This document shows, in pieces, positions 45,301-54,052 of a stretch of 64,000 bases of DNA (position 1 is its first letter; the number at the start of each line of letters is the position of its first letter). The translations under genes were made by a program, and so were the position numbers. Source of the stretch: Leptolyngbya sp. O-77 (lineage in GTDB: Bacteria > Cyanobacteriota > Cyanobacteriia > Elainellales > Elainellaceae); the NCBI RefSeq assembly GCF_001548395.1, contig NZ_AP017367.1:4625001-4689000 (forward strand), in the 5' to 3' direction. Under the pieces are notes generated by a model. It was given only the letters and a program-made list of their open reading frames with translations. It had not been told where the DNA came from and ran no database searches.

Positions 45301-46512
45301 GCCCTGGACGTATTTTGCTGCGATACAGCACTTTATGATGCCAACTACCAAATTTCCACGATCTATTGCGACTATACCCACGGGGTGGACTCTAAACAGG
45401 GCGAACAGATTGTGATGGCGGATTATCCCGACCTCTACTGTCAGCTTTTGCAGGGAATGCATCAGCAGTTTTGCTATTACCAGAGAGAAGACCAGGGCGA
45501 TCGCCCATTAACGCGCTCCATCGCCTATCAATCCGTGATCTTCTCCTGCCCCATCCGAGACGATCAGGGCGTTTTTGGGGATATGGTGTTGCTGCGCCCT
45601 GCCGATGAGTTCTTCAACGAGCTAGAGGTGCGGCTGGTGCAGCAGGTGGCCAACCAATGCGCGATCGCCCTCCGCCAGTCTCGCCTCTACCAGGCTGCCC
45701 AAGCTCAAGTCTCCGAACTGGCCCGCCTGAATCAGCTCAAGGACGATTTCCTTTGCACGATTTCCCACGAGCTGCGAACCCCCATCGCCAATGTCAAAAT
45801 GGCAGCTCAAATGGTCGAAACCACGCTCCGGGCAGAGGGACTGCTCAACGATCCGACTCAGCCGCTCGGTCGCTATGTGCAGATTTTGCAAGACGAATGT
45901 CAGCGCGAAATCAACCTGATCAACGACCTGCTCGACCTCTCCCGACTCGATGCCGAAGTCGATCTGCTGCACCCTGTTCCAATTCACCTAGCATCCTGGA
46001 TTCCTCACATTGCCGAACCCTTCCTAGACCGCATCCATCGCCACCAGCAGCACTTCAGCCTTGACCTGCCGCCCGACCTGCCGCCCCTCACCACCGACCT
46101 CAGCCACTTTGAGCGCATCCTCACCGAATTACTCAACAATGCTTGCAAATATACCCCCATCGGCGAACGCATCGAGGTGCAAGCCAGCCTCAGCAGCGAC
46201 CGCATGGAGCGCGACGAGGTGGAACAAGATGGAGCCGAATCTGAAAGCCCGCTCTCCAGCCCCCCTCCACTCCCTCACTTCCTCATCACCATCACCAACA
46301 CGGGGGTCGAAATCCCTCCAGAGGAGTGCGATCGCGTGTTTGATCGGTTCTATCGCATCCCCAGCAGCGACCCCTGGAAACACAGCGGCACTGGACTGGG
46401 CCTGGCGCTGGTCAAAAAGCTCACGAAACTGCTGGGCGGCCGCGTTGGCATTCGCAGCAGCGCAGGACAAACCACCGTCTGGCTCCGCCTTCCGCTCGTT
46501 CTGCGGCAGTGA
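42385..46512 (+). CDS. multi-PAS/GAF sensor histidine kinase
   Basis: 1375 residues, no membrane span, so cytoplasmic. Approximate order: PAS (20-140), GAF (160-330, after a linker helix), PAS with PAC (345-460), PAS (465-590), PAS with PAC (600-720), a phytochrome-like GAF (735-920), coiled coil, a second weaker GAF (950-1100), HisKA, HATPase. The phosphoacceptor is His at about 1128 in CTISHELRTPIAN; the N box (LLNNACKYTP) is at about 1250 and G box (GTGLGLALVKKL) near 1335. In the phytochrome-like GAF the chromophore cysteine position reads SPEFREML, so covalent bilin attachment is not expected. No receiver domain or adjacent response regulator. The signal is unknown; light or redox inputs are conceivable. 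Confidence 0.93.
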   Translation: MKLDPGANHPSSSHADKAGSDRRHQAVVNSQTELVCRFLPNGVLTFVNSAYCDRFGKSAAELLGQPLVSLVHPNEQGRVTQQLTEIQTLTPDSPVQTHEHWVWSATGEMTWYEWIVQGFFNLSGELIELQAVGRDVTRRKQMELELERYHQEQRTLNRILTLSLNAQSTPDVFRCIAEEVRQATGFPIVAIERYNMTRQTMVFEGLCGVDCSADPAVGEWGGEWINEQTRECRGACTNEPRLEFPVTETVSGVVLQTGQVLIQHYESEATVPGDRTSLLRALGIATFVCLPLTADGRTLGTLSLGHPQRQAVSPSLLEWLQSLSGAIAALLKRQETERSLQDSEQRYRLLFESNPLPMWVFDLDTLAFLMVNEAAVQKYGYSREEFLSMTLAEIRPPEEIPRLLAMISAVNQGIKDSGIWLHTQKDGSRIQVEITSYLLTYQGRRAELVIAKDVTEQLQIEAALRESQRKYETLFQTLPVGIAMTDACGRIVEVNPVLEEMLSIPAAEQTRYTCDRPTQPTLRPDGTPMPPEEFASVRALREQQSVHNTEQGIVCADGSVQWVNVSAAPIPLENYGVAIAYIDITQRKQAELALQDSETRWQTVVQSTNDGVFDADLITGKTFHSERWKTMLGHQPDEPSEAYEAWEQRIHPADEERVTSTYEAYCQGALPQFRVEYRLRCKDGSYRWVLDRAQILRDEHGTPVRMIGTMTDIQHLKAAEEAQTLQAERERLLSRVTRHIHQSLDLSEILNFAVTDVRQLFQCDRALIYRFHQVHAWPAQVIVESSLPGWGVVLDDPQVCGRVEEVLLRQYGDSHRESAPHRLRERFANRPSTEVQPTRIDNIHTANLSPEFREMLTRVGVQSGLTVTIHCDGNLWGLLCVHQCQSLREWQTWEIDLLVQLANQLAIAVQQSELYSQVQRVNAELETKVAERTSELRQSLEFEALLKRITDQVRDSFDERKILQTAVQELGQALDVFCCDTALYDANYQISTIYCDYTHGVDSKQGEQIVMADYPDLYCQLLQGMHQQFCYYQREDQGDRPLTRSIAYQSVIFSCPIRDDQGVFGDMVLLRPADEFFNELEVRLVQQVANQCAIALRQSRLYQAAQAQVSELARLNQLKDDFLCTISHELRTPIANVKMAAQMVETTLRAEGLLNDPTQPLGRYVQILQDECQREINLINDLLDLSRLDAEVDLLHPVPIHLASWIPHIAEPFLDRIHRHQQHFSLDLPPDLPPLTTDLSHFERILTELLNNACKYTPIGERIEVQASLSSDRMERDEVEQDGAESESPLSSPPPLPHFLITITNTGVEIPPEECDRVFDRFYRIPSSDPWKHSGTGLGLALVKKLTKLLGGRVGIRSSAGQTTVWLRLPLVLRQ

Positions 46513-46550
46513 TTGCTGGAAACGTCGCCCCACTCAGCAGAGCGGGAAAA

Positions 46551-46741
46551 ACTCGATAAACCGCCGAAGCGGTCTTTTCCAGATATTTCGAGAGATCTGT
46601 GATGTCGATCAGCTATCAAATCGTGACCGAAAAGCACGGCGGCAAGCTGGAATGCGTTTCGACTCCGGGTGAGGGAACCGAGTTTGTCATTCAAATTCCG
46701 CTGAAACAGCAGGCAGTGGCGATGTCTGATGCCTCAGCCTG
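46551..46741 (+). pseudogene. remnant of a histidine kinase ATPase domain
   Basis: Between the kinase stop and the convergent chelatase, one frame reads SISYQIVTEKHGGKLECVST then PGEGTEFVIQIPLKQQ and a stop at 46741. This is the C-terminal end of a kinase HATPase domain (after the G box GTGLGL), but the upstream domain is gone and the frame runs into a TAA about 20 codons earlier. It is not part of the intact kinase, whose own end (LLGGRVGIRSSAGQTTVWLRL) is complete. The tail overlaps the chelatase 3' end by 8 bp. Confidence 0.75.
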
Positions 46742-47498
46742 ACCGCCTCGCCTTGCCCCAGCCCAGCGGACAGGTCGCCAGATCCAGAACCAGCGCAGCA
46801 AGCTGGGGAGTCGCGCCAAACGGCGGATAAAGCCGAAACTGGCAGGTGGGAAACTGGGCGGACAGGTCGCGCACGTCCTGGGCGATCGCCTCGGTAATCC
46901 CGCCAGGAAACAGAAAAAACGGCAGAATGTCCACCTGCTGAGCGCCCTGAGCTGCCAGCCTTGCGGCCTGATCGGCAAGACCCGGCGGCACGGCCCAATA
47001 GGCCGCGATCGCCCCGATTTGTTGGGCCAGTGCTTCCACGGGCGCATTGCCTCCGGGACGACGACTGCCATGAGCCAGCAAAATTCGGGCGGCAGATTTA
47101 GAATTTGGTACAGGTAATAACTCTGCCAGCCTGGGGTGGCTGCCCAGATGGGGCGCAATCTCGATGGACAGGCGCGGGCTAGCCTGCTGGCGGGCGATCG
47201 CCACCTCAGCAGGGATGTCTTCCATCACATGCACCCCCGGCAGCAAAAATAGCGGGATAATCACGAGGCGATCGCCCCCCAGGGTCAGCGTTTGCGTCGC
47301 CGCTTGCAAGATTCGCTGATGCAGCGGCTTTGAACCCAACTCCAGCACAGCCGTCTCCACCAGCGGCGGCATTCCCCCCGCCCCCCGCCGCCGCAACTCC
47401 GCCGCGACCCGATGCGCCAAAACCCCAGCCTCGGCGTGAGGTCTGGGGTCACGGCTGCCGTGAGTCACCAAAAGATAGGCAGGAAGAGAGGCGGGCAA
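46734..47498 (-). CDS. sirohydrochlorin chelatase, CbiX/SirB type
   Basis: 254 residues from a TTG at 47498 (a stop lies 4-5 codons upstream, and no ATG fits). Two tandem CbiX half-domains: LLVTHGSRDPRPHAEAGVLA near the start and ILLAHGSRRPGGNAPVEALA near residue 135, each with the metal/tetrapyrrole His. IIPLFLLPGVHVMEDIP and ILPFFLFPGGITEAIAQDV carry the second ligands. It inserts Fe2+ (siroheme) or Co2+ (cobalamin) into sirohydrochlorin. Siroheme is the cofactor of the nirA product encoded 7 kb away, a functional link but not an operon. Confidence 0.85.
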   Translation of the reverse strand: MPASLPAYLLVTHGSRDPRPHAEAGVLAHRVAAELRRRGAGGMPPLVETAVLELGSKPLHQRILQAATQTLTLGGDRLVIIPLFLLPGVHVMEDIPAEVAIARQQASPRLSIEIAPHLGSHPRLAELLPVPNSKSAARILLAHGSRRPGGNAPVEALAQQIGAIAAYWAVPPGLADQAARLAAQGAQQVDILPFFLFPGGITEAIAQDVRDLSAQFPTCQFRLYPPFGATPQLAALVLDLATCPLGWGKARRSG

Positions 47499-47575
47499 TT
47501 CAGAATTTGGCTAGGGTTTGATAAAAGACAACCCCCAAGGGCAACCCCAAAGAGGAATCTGCCCTTTCATTATCC

Positions 47576-48130
47576 TCAATTCTGACTGGCTAAGGTGAAA
47601 GCGGGCGTGAGGCTGTCGTGGGCCAGGAAGTGCGACAGGTGGAAGGCGCGGTCTTCCGACTCCAGCAGAATTTTTTCATAGAGGTGGCGAGTCGCGCGAT
47701 CGCCCAGGCTCTCGGCCTGTCCAGCCTGCCGCCGGATCACCTTGATGATTTCTTGCTCTGCGCTCAGATCATGTTCCACCATTGCTCGGCAAGAAAATAC
47801 GCCGTCTGGCTCTGGCGTAAAGCAGCATAGCTCAGCCAATTTGCTGAAGCTAGCAACAGGCACGCCGCCCAGTCCATTTAGCCGCTCCCCAATTTCGTGG
47901 ACATGGCCCTGCACTTCGTCATAGCTTTCCGAGAAAAATTCGTGCAGTTGATAAAACTCAGAACCTTCCACCACAAAGTGATGCTTTTGGTATTGCAAAT
48001 ACAGCGCTTGGAAGCTTGCCAGGACAATGTTAAAGCCTTCACAAACCGCTGTGGTGACGTTCATCTCCAACCCGATGGGGTTGTCTTTCATCTGCTCAAA
48101 GGTTTGAATCGGACTTGCCGTAATAGCCAT
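47576..48130 (-). CDS. dps: Dps-family ferritin-like protein (DpsA type)
   Basis: 184 residues, helical. Pattern QKHHFVVEGSEFYQLHEFF with the ferroxidase-interface His and the ESYDEVQGHVHEIGERLNGLGG block is typical of cyanobacterial DpsA. Dodecameric Dps stores iron with peroxide and protects DNA. Two cysteines (LAELCCFTP) and a short C-terminal extension (HDSLTPAFTLASQN). Single gene; an upstream palindrome at 48225-48239 may be a metal- or peroxide-responsive operator. Confidence 0.9.
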   Translation of the reverse strand: MAITASPIQTFEQMKDNPIGLEMNVTTAVCEGFNIVLASFQALYLQYQKHHFVVEGSEFYQLHEFFSESYDEVQGHVHEIGERLNGLGGVPVASFSKLAELCCFTPEPDGVFSCRAMVEHDLSAEQEIIKVIRRQAGQAESLGDRATRHLYEKILLESEDRAFHLSHFLAHDSLTPAFTLASQN

Positions 48131-48224
48131 AGGTGCGCTCCTCAGAAATCGCAGGTTTCCTGATTTTTTCAGTCGGTACTAAACACAGTATACAGATTAA
48201 AAAAAGCCGTCAACTACCATACAA

Positions 48225-48239
48225 TTTCTTAATAAGAAA
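48225..48239. promoter_or_regulatory. 15-bp palindrome upstream of dps
   Basis: TTTCTTA-A-TAAGAAA, perfect, in an AT-rich region 95 bp before the dps start. AT-rich palindromes of this sort are bound by Fur/PerR-type regulators, but the sequence does not match a known consensus closely. Confidence 0.4.
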
Positions 48240-48386
48240 GATTCTCAAAACACAAAAAATCATGACAATTCACAACGAATTCAATAGCGATTTATACAAA
48301 CCCAAGTCTTATTTGAGAAGTTTTGTATTAAGCATTGCCCAAAAAACATTAAAATATCGCCCAAGCATTGCTCTCCGATGCCACGA

Positions 48387-49376
48387 CTATTCAGCAGCAT
48401 AAGCATCTTTGGGTTGAACTTGAGTTTCCGCCAAAGGCTTAGAATCAATTGCCCATGCAGACCCTAGACTAATTAAATCTTCAACATCTCGCAGCATATT
48501 TTGACACATTGCATCCAGCGGTAAATCGTTTGCATCGGTGCCAAAGGGGTTTTCAATTTCAATGCCGATCTCTTCGATGCCCAGCAGCGTAAAGGTAATG
48601 AGGGCGACGATTGGCCCAGTCGCCCACTGTAAATCTGCGACTAATTGGAAGGGCAATGTCAGGCAATAAAGCAACAGTAATTGTTTCAAATGAATCACAT
48701 AAGCCAGGGGAATGGGCGTTCTTAAAATTCGTTCGCATCCGCCCAACACATCGACCATCGTGCTAATCATTTTTTGCATCGTGTCGAGTTGATAAGCTGT
48801 AAGCCGATTTCGGCGGCGCTGCTTTTGTAAATAGCTGCTAATCCAAAAGGCAATTTCTAGCGGCGGCGTATTGGTCTTTTGCAGTTTGAAATAGTAATCT
48901 TTGGGCAGCAAATCAAGCAGCATCAGGTCTTCAAAAGACTGTTTGCGGAGATGCAGCTTGGTGGCGACGGCAAACGCAACCAACAATCGCAAGATAGAGA
49001 TCTTTTGAGCGCGATCTTGAGAATTCTTTTCAGCCACATTTACCCAGATTTGCCGCGCTAGGTTGCGGGTGGTGTTGGTCAGGGTGCCCCATAGCTTTCG
49101 CCCTTCCCAGAAGCGCTCGTAGGCGGTGTTGGTGCGGAAGACCAGCAGCAGGCCCAGCACGATATTGGGAATTAGCCCAGACAGCGCGGGAATCGAGACA
49201 GCCCAACCCCTGGCATACAGCACGACGATGAGTTCCCCAAACAGCCCGCACAGCAGCGCCCTGGGCAGCACGTAGGGCACGACCGAGCCGCGCAGTTGCA
49301 GGGCAGAGCGAAACCAGCTTCGTTTTTGGGGCGCAAGGGGGAGTTGCCAGCGGTTTTGGGGCATGGGGGTTGGCAA
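48387..49376 (-). CDS. bestrophin family anion channel
   Basis: 329 residues. Bestrophin/UPF0187 markers: LRGSVVPYVLPRALLCGLFG, NIVLGLLLVFRTNTAYERFWEGRKLWG, DLQWATGPIVALITFTLLGIEEIGIEIENPFG (Ca-clasp-like acidic region) and DLPLDAMC. Four membrane segments. In cyanobacteria and plants such proteins pass chloride or bicarbonate; some sit in the thylakoid membrane. Location and ion are not determinable here. Confidence 0.9.
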   Translation of the reverse strand: MPTPMPQNRWQLPLAPQKRSWFRSALQLRGSVVPYVLPRALLCGLFGELIVVLYARGWAVSIPALSGLIPNIVLGLLLVFRTNTAYERFWEGRKLWGTLTNTTRNLARQIWVNVAEKNSQDRAQKISILRLLVAFAVATKLHLRKQSFEDLMLLDLLPKDYYFKLQKTNTPPLEIAFWISSYLQKQRRRNRLTAYQLDTMQKMISTMVDVLGGCERILRTPIPLAYVIHLKQLLLLYCLTLPFQLVADLQWATGPIVALITFTLLGIEEIGIEIENPFGTDANDLPLDAMCQNMLRDVEDLISLGSAWAIDSKPLAETQVQPKDAYAAE

Positions 49377-49476
49377 GTTTGAGTAAAGCTAGGGTGGAGA
49401 GAGGCGGGGACTGAGAACACTGCATCACTACCTATCCCCAATTTAGTCATCCCCGATTTAGCCTAACCTCTAACTC

Positions 49477-50358
49477 CTATCTCTGGGTTTGGGCGATCGC
49501 CAAAAATCGCTGCACGGTGGGCGAGGGGTCTGACTGGCGTGTAAGCAGGGCGATCGCCGCTTTGGGGGTAGGTTCCTGGAGTTCGCGGTAGACGACCCCG
49601 GTGCGCTGGAGATTTTGCAGCGACAGGGGCACAATGGCTACACCGATTTCTGCGGCCACCAGGCTGATGATGGTCTGCATTTGGATCGCTTCCTGCACAA
49701 TGGCGGGGCTAAAGCCGCCCTGCTGACAGAGGCTAATAATCTGGTCATAGAGTCCGGGAGCTAGCAGCCGAGGAAACAGGATAAAGGGCTTGCCCGCTAG
49801 GTCTTTGAGAGACACTTGCGGCTGCTGTGCTAGGGGATGCTGCTGGGGCAGGGCGACGACGAGCGACTCCTCAAACAGCGGCATCAGGCAAAAGTCTGGC
49901 TCATCTATGGGCGGGCGGACGAGGCCCACGTCCATGCGGCGATCGCGCAGCCATTGGATCTGCTGGTCGGTGGTCAATTCGTGTAACTCTAGGCTGACCT
50001 CCGGCGCGGCAGTGCGAAACCGCCGAAGCAGCGTCGGCAGCACGCTATAGGCAGCAGAACTCACAAAGCCAATCACCAGTTGCCCCCGCTCGCCTCGGCT
50101 CACTTGCTGCCCCAGTTGCACGGCCTGATCCAACTGCTGCATAATTCGCTGACATTCTGCCAGGAACACTGCGCCTGCCTCGGTGAGCTGCACGCTGCGC
50201 TTGGTGCGGTGAAACAACTGGAAGCCCAGTTTCTCCTCTAGTTGACGAATCTGCTGGCTGAGGGGCGGCTGGGCCATATGCAGCCGGGGCGGCGGCCGCC
50301 CAAAGTGCAGTTCTTCGGCAACGGTGATGAAGTAGCGCAGGTGACGCAGTTCGATCAT
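49477..50358 (-). CDS. LysR-type transcriptional regulator
   Basis: 293 residues. Helix-turn-helix at the N-terminus (LRYFITVAEELHFGRPPPRL, QPPLSQQIRQLEEKLGFQLF), then the effector domain (VIGFVSSAAYSVLPTLLRRF, MDVGLVRPPIDEPDFCLMPL). The subgroup resembles BenM/CatM/AlsR-like regulators of aromatic or organic-acid genes. The divergent neighbour is not close, and the target is unknown. It is not NtcB, judged from lack of proximity and sequence, though not proven. Confidence 0.88.
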   Translation of the reverse strand: MIELRHLRYFITVAEELHFGRPPPRLHMAQPPLSQQIRQLEEKLGFQLFHRTKRSVQLTEAGAVFLAECQRIMQQLDQAVQLGQQVSRGERGQLVIGFVSSAAYSVLPTLLRRFRTAAPEVSLELHELTTDQQIQWLRDRRMDVGLVRPPIDEPDFCLMPLFEESLVVALPQQHPLAQQPQVSLKDLAGKPFILFPRLLAPGLYDQIISLCQQGGFSPAIVQEAIQMQTIISLVAAEIGVAIVPLSLQNLQRTGVVYRELQEPTPKAAIALLTRQSDPSPTVQRFLAIAQTQR

Positions 50359-50456
50359 GCGGGCGATCGCCAGCTATTTTTCCTCAAAGATCCGAGAAGG
50401 TGGATTGTGCAAGACACGCGCAACTCAACCGTTTCCAGCCCCCTCCCAATCAGGCG

Positions 50457-52070
50457 CTAGCCTTCGTGGTGAAAGTGCCAGTTGATCGGTGGCGTATGGG
50501 AGGCGGGATGAAACGGGTGCGACAGGTTCGCCTCGGTTTCCTGATCAAGCGTGGCGATCACCTGGTTATAGCGGTCTTCTGCGTCTTCAGGCGAGTCGCC
50601 AATGCTGGTCAGCCCCAGTTTGCCGTATTCCGACAGGCAGCCCATGATATGAAACACGCTGCCCGTTTCGGTGATGGGCGTGAAGTGGAGGCGATGCTGC
50701 GCGATGATGTCCATCAGGTCGCTGGGCAGCAGACCGAGATAGCGATCGCTCTGCAAATTATCGGTGGCAATGTAGTATTTCGGCTGACCGTGCTGATTGA
50801 GAAACAGTCCGGTTCGGGAGTCGTAGCTGCCACTGGTGAGCAGTTTCAGCGTCATAAAGGGGTGGGTTGTGCCGCCTTTGCGGACGTTGATTTCGATCGC
50901 CTGTAACTCCCAGTCTTCTGTCTCGTCTGGACGGACTGCCATGAAATCGATGCTAAATCGTTCTAAAACGCCCTTTTCTGCCAGCACTTTGCCCACAGCG
51001 TAGCCATACTCTTGCAGGCGCATCCGATAGGATTCGTCGGCGGGAAAGCGACAGCCCAAAAAGATTTGCCCGTCGGGCCCGCCCAAGATCTGGTCGTGGG
51101 TAGACAGCACCTCGACCTCTCCCAGCGGCGTAATCCGGCACTGGACGCTGGGCGATCGCTTTTCTTCCCCTTCGATGAACGCTTCGACAATCGCCCCCAG
51201 TTCGGGAATTTTGCTGCTGAAGTTGTCCCAGGTTTCAGTATCGCTCTGGAAACTCAGATGGTGAAATGCTTGGGCGATCGCCTCCCGTCGTGCTTCAGTC
51301 GAGGCCTGCCCTGGCGCAACGGCAGAGAGCGTCCGCAGATCCAGCAGCGCGTTCCCCTGGCCCGAAAAGCCCTCATTCAGCTTGACGACCATCCGCTTCA
51401 GGTCGGGCCGGCGCTCCCACAGGTCTACCGTCGCCAGCACCAGTTCCTCCGCCGTCCAGGTTTGCAAGCTGCCGTCGGGGTGGGGCACGTTGGCTTCGGC
51501 AAAGGCCTGGCGGCTGCCGCTCTTGGTGCCCCAATAGAGCAGGTCGGGGTCTAGCCCATACAGCGGAATGTCAAGCTGAAGGGACAGTTCCCGCTCTAGG
51601 GCAGTGGCATTAAAGCAAGACATGTAGGCTCTGTCGGGGCGCAGCAGCCCGCGCAGTTTTTCGACCAAGCGCGGCCGCTCCAGGATTTTTTGCGTTAGCG
51701 GCTTGGGATGCGAGTCATAAGTGGAAAGCAGGATGAGGCGATCGCGGGCGTGAGAATAGGGGATTTCTGGTAGCAGGTGCAGGTAATAGTCGATGATGCT
51801 GGGGTGAATCGGCTGCGACGTGATGTAAATCAGCCGCGTGCCCGGATTTCGCAGGCGAATTAGGGAAAACAGCAGGCGCTCTTCGTAATGGTGAACGCCT
51901 TTGACCTTTTGCAACTCACGCTGATCTAGGGTCAGGGATGGAACGATCAGAATGTCATGTTCTCCCCGGTCGAACTGGTCGATGGTTTGCCAGCGATCGC
52001 GCAATTGCCGTTGCAACGTGTGAAAGCGATCGCTACCCTGTACCGTCGGAGCCGCTGTCAATGTCTGCAT
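50457..52070 (-). CDS. PGM1-like peptide ligase (pre-ATP-grasp) protein
   Basis: 537 residues from ATG 52070 (GGGGGA just upstream); the frame is open to 52142. Nucleotide-binding-like start (DILIVPSLTLDQRELQKVKG) then an ATP-grasp-like domain: MVVKLNEGFSGQGNALLDL, AFIEGEEKRSPSVQCRITP, and ELQAIEINVRKGGTTHPFM (acidic metal ligands, last strand). It resembles actinobacterial PGM1, which joins amino acids to a starter unit in pheganomycin biosynthesis. Here it stands alone, so its product is unknown; no ribosomal precursor peptide is visible near by. Confidence 0.78.
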   Translation of the reverse strand: MQTLTAAPTVQGSDRFHTLQRQLRDRWQTIDQFDRGEHDILIVPSLTLDQRELQKVKGVHHYEERLLFSLIRLRNPGTRLIYITSQPIHPSIIDYYLHLLPEIPYSHARDRLILLSTYDSHPKPLTQKILERPRLVEKLRGLLRPDRAYMSCFNATALERELSLQLDIPLYGLDPDLLYWGTKSGSRQAFAEANVPHPDGSLQTWTAEELVLATVDLWERRPDLKRMVVKLNEGFSGQGNALLDLRTLSAVAPGQASTEARREAIAQAFHHLSFQSDTETWDNFSSKIPELGAIVEAFIEGEEKRSPSVQCRITPLGEVEVLSTHDQILGGPDGQIFLGCRFPADESYRMRLQEYGYAVGKVLAEKGVLERFSIDFMAVRPDETEDWELQAIEINVRKGGTTHPFMTLKLLTSGSYDSRTGLFLNQHGQPKYYIATDNLQSDRYLGLLPSDLMDIIAQHRLHFTPITETGSVFHIMGCLSEYGKLGLTSIGDSPEDAEDRYNQVIATLDQETEANLSHPFHPASHTPPINWHFHHEG

Positions 52071-52560
52071 AAATCCCCCAGTTTCGGGCATTTTTAAAAG
52101 ATTGGTTGGATAAAGTGGACAATTTTTAGTGGAATGATCCAAAACGCTCTCAAATGAGGCTTGTGAAGAAGCAAAACACAGAGAGATTAATCTCTGGAGG
52201 TCAATCTCTGCTGGTAGGCGACCTAGAGGGCGATTCTGGCTCTATGCTGTCGATCCGCACTCAGCGCTGCAAATTACGTAAATTGCCAGGGCAGACCTCA
52301 ATTCAGGCAAACCCAGCCTACCGAACCCTTGCACCCCGCGAAAGTGTTTGCAAATGCCTCTTAATGCCTCTTAATCGCCTCTTAATGAGGCTGTTTGATG
52401 ATTCTATCGAGTGGCCATGCCAAATTACATCCTTGTCCAGAGTGAATCCGGCCGCGGGATGGGAGGGAAGGGGGAAGAGGGAAGAGGGAAGAACGAAGAG
52501 GGAAGAGGGAAGAGGGAAGAGGGAAGAACGAAGAGGGAAGAGGGAAGAGGGAGAATCGGA
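52071..52560. other. gap with polypurine tract, between ligase and HEAT genes
   Basis: No gene seen; open frames here run through the repeat. The right half is the GAAGAGG tract (separate entry), downstream of the HEAT gene and upstream of the ligase gene. Confidence 0.5.
52461..52555. repeat. GAAGAGG heptamer tract
   Basis: Mostly GGAAGAG units, interrupted twice by GGAAGAACGAA, which also occurs near 63629. Directly downstream of the HEAT-repeat gene stop (minus strand). Confidence 0.92.
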
Positions 52561-53949
52561 TTACCACTCTGCTAGGGCGATCGCCACTTCTTGCCGGGTT
52601 TGTTCTGAAACTTGATGGTTGTTGGACAGTGCTGCGAGCTGCTGCCGTCCTTGGTCGGGGTGAAGCTGTTTGAGGGCGGCGATCGCATGGAGCTTTACCC
52701 CTAAATCTGGATCAGTCGCTAGTTGCACCAGGGCATCCAGCGCGTCGAGATCGCCCAAGTTACCCAATTGGAGGGCGATCGCCTGCTTCACGCTGGCCAG
52801 TTGCACAGTGGGTCGCTGCGTGTGCAGCAATTCTACTAGATAGCGGGCGACCTGCCAGCGCAGTTCCGGGGCTTCGACCCGACCCATCGCCTGAATCGTG
52901 GCCTGTAGCAGCGCGGCCGACGCAGGTTCCTCGCTCCACTGGAGCGCCAGCCGATGCAGACTGTGTAGGGCAGCGGGGGTGCCGATCCAGCCCAGCGCTT
53001 GCACCAGCGCCATTCGCTGCGGATGGGTCGTGTGGGGTGAGTGGGCGACGCGATAGAGGGCAGCCACAGCAGGATTAGTGCCCAGGCGACCAAGGGCGAT
53101 CGCTGCCTGCTGTCCCACGCCAGCGTTAGCATCCAGCAGCAGCGGATGAATCAAGCTCACCAGGTCATAGTCGGGCAGCAGGTCAGCGCGAAAGCCCAGT
53201 TCTGTCACTGCCACCTGGCGCACCGCCGCAGAGGAATCGCTTAGGGATGTGATTAACAGGTCAGGAATATGGCGATCGCGGGCGCTACCAATAGCCGATA
53301 GTGCAGCAGCTCGCACCTGCGGGTCAGGATCGCGCAACAATTGCATCAGCGGCTGAATCACGCCGGGTTCTCGAATTTGAGCGAGGGTTTGTACGGCCAG
53401 CAGGCGCGTGTGCGGAGCCTGGAGCAGTTGGACAAGGGGAGCGATCGCCATTTTGCCAAAGCCTGCGATCGCCGTTGCGGCCATCTGCCGAAGGTCTTCG
53501 GTGCAGGATGTTTTCAGCAGGTCAATCAGCGCTGCAGCACCGCAGGTCGGCGAAAACTCACCTAGAATCCGGGCTGCAAACCAGCGCGTGTCAGGATCTG
53601 CGTCTTCGTCTTGCAGCAGGGAAACCAGCGGGTTGAGCAGCAGTTGCTCAACAGACTCTGACGTTTCAGCAGCCAGGGCTTCTAGCCGAGGAAACAGCTT
53701 GGCCACGTCCCAGCGATCCTGAAAATCGCCCTCGCCCAGCACGGCGATCGCCCACTGACTCAGCGTTTCTAGTTCCGTCAGATCGGGACGGATGCCGTGG
53801 GTCTGCAACTGTTCTTCCAGATGCCCCAAGCCTTGCTGTACCCGCTGCACTACCTGTTCCCAATCAGCAGGAATCGCCCCATCCTCCGCCTGCTGAAGCA
53901 ACGGGGAGCTTTGCTGTTGGGCAGATAAAATACGCGGATTGCTGACCAT
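52561..53949 (-). CDS. HEAT-repeat protein
   Basis: About 462 residues from ATG 53949 (frame open to a TTG at 53985). At least eight ~31-residue HEAT/PBS-lyase-like repeats from about residue 130 onward: IRQPLMQLL-like blocks such as PGVIQPLMQLLRDPDPQVRA and ALSAIGSARDRHIPDLLITS, later LVSLIHPLLLDANAGVGQQA. This fold resembles phycobilin lyases and protein-binding scaffolds; no lyase-specific residue is apparent. It is divergent from nirA and shares its 5' region, so it could be nitrogen-regulated, but no NtcA site points its way. Confidence 0.82.
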   Translation of the reverse strand: MVSNPRILSAQQQSSPLLQQAEDGAIPADWEQVVQRVQQGLGHLEEQLQTHGIRPDLTELETLSQWAIAVLGEGDFQDRWDVAKLFPRLEALAAETSESVEQLLLNPLVSLLQDEDADPDTRWFAARILGEFSPTCGAAALIDLLKTSCTEDLRQMAATAIAGFGKMAIAPLVQLLQAPHTRLLAVQTLAQIREPGVIQPLMQLLRDPDPQVRAAALSAIGSARDRHIPDLLITSLSDSSAAVRQVAVTELGFRADLLPDYDLVSLIHPLLLDANAGVGQQAAIALGRLGTNPAVAALYRVAHSPHTTHPQRMALVQALGWIGTPAALHSLHRLALQWSEEPASAALLQATIQAMGRVEAPELRWQVARYLVELLHTQRPTVQLASVKQAIALQLGNLGDLDALDALVQLATDPDLGVKLHAIAALKQLHPDQGRQQLAALSNNHQVSEQTRQEVAIALAEW

Positions 53950-54052
53950 ACTTGTCTGTGCCGCCAGATAGAAAAATGCGGTCAATGTCTTGACTGCTCT
54001 TGGATTCTAGCCAGAAGCGCCAGGTTTTGTTGAGCCGGAATCAGACCCACTA

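Noticed and set aside
48133..48402. 89-codon frame upstream of dps
   Set aside because: Low-complexity, antisense to the bestrophin end, and covers the dps promoter.
52154..52615. 153-codon frame across the polypurine tract
   Set aside because: Its second half only translates GAAGAGG repeats, and it runs into the HEAT gene on the other strand.
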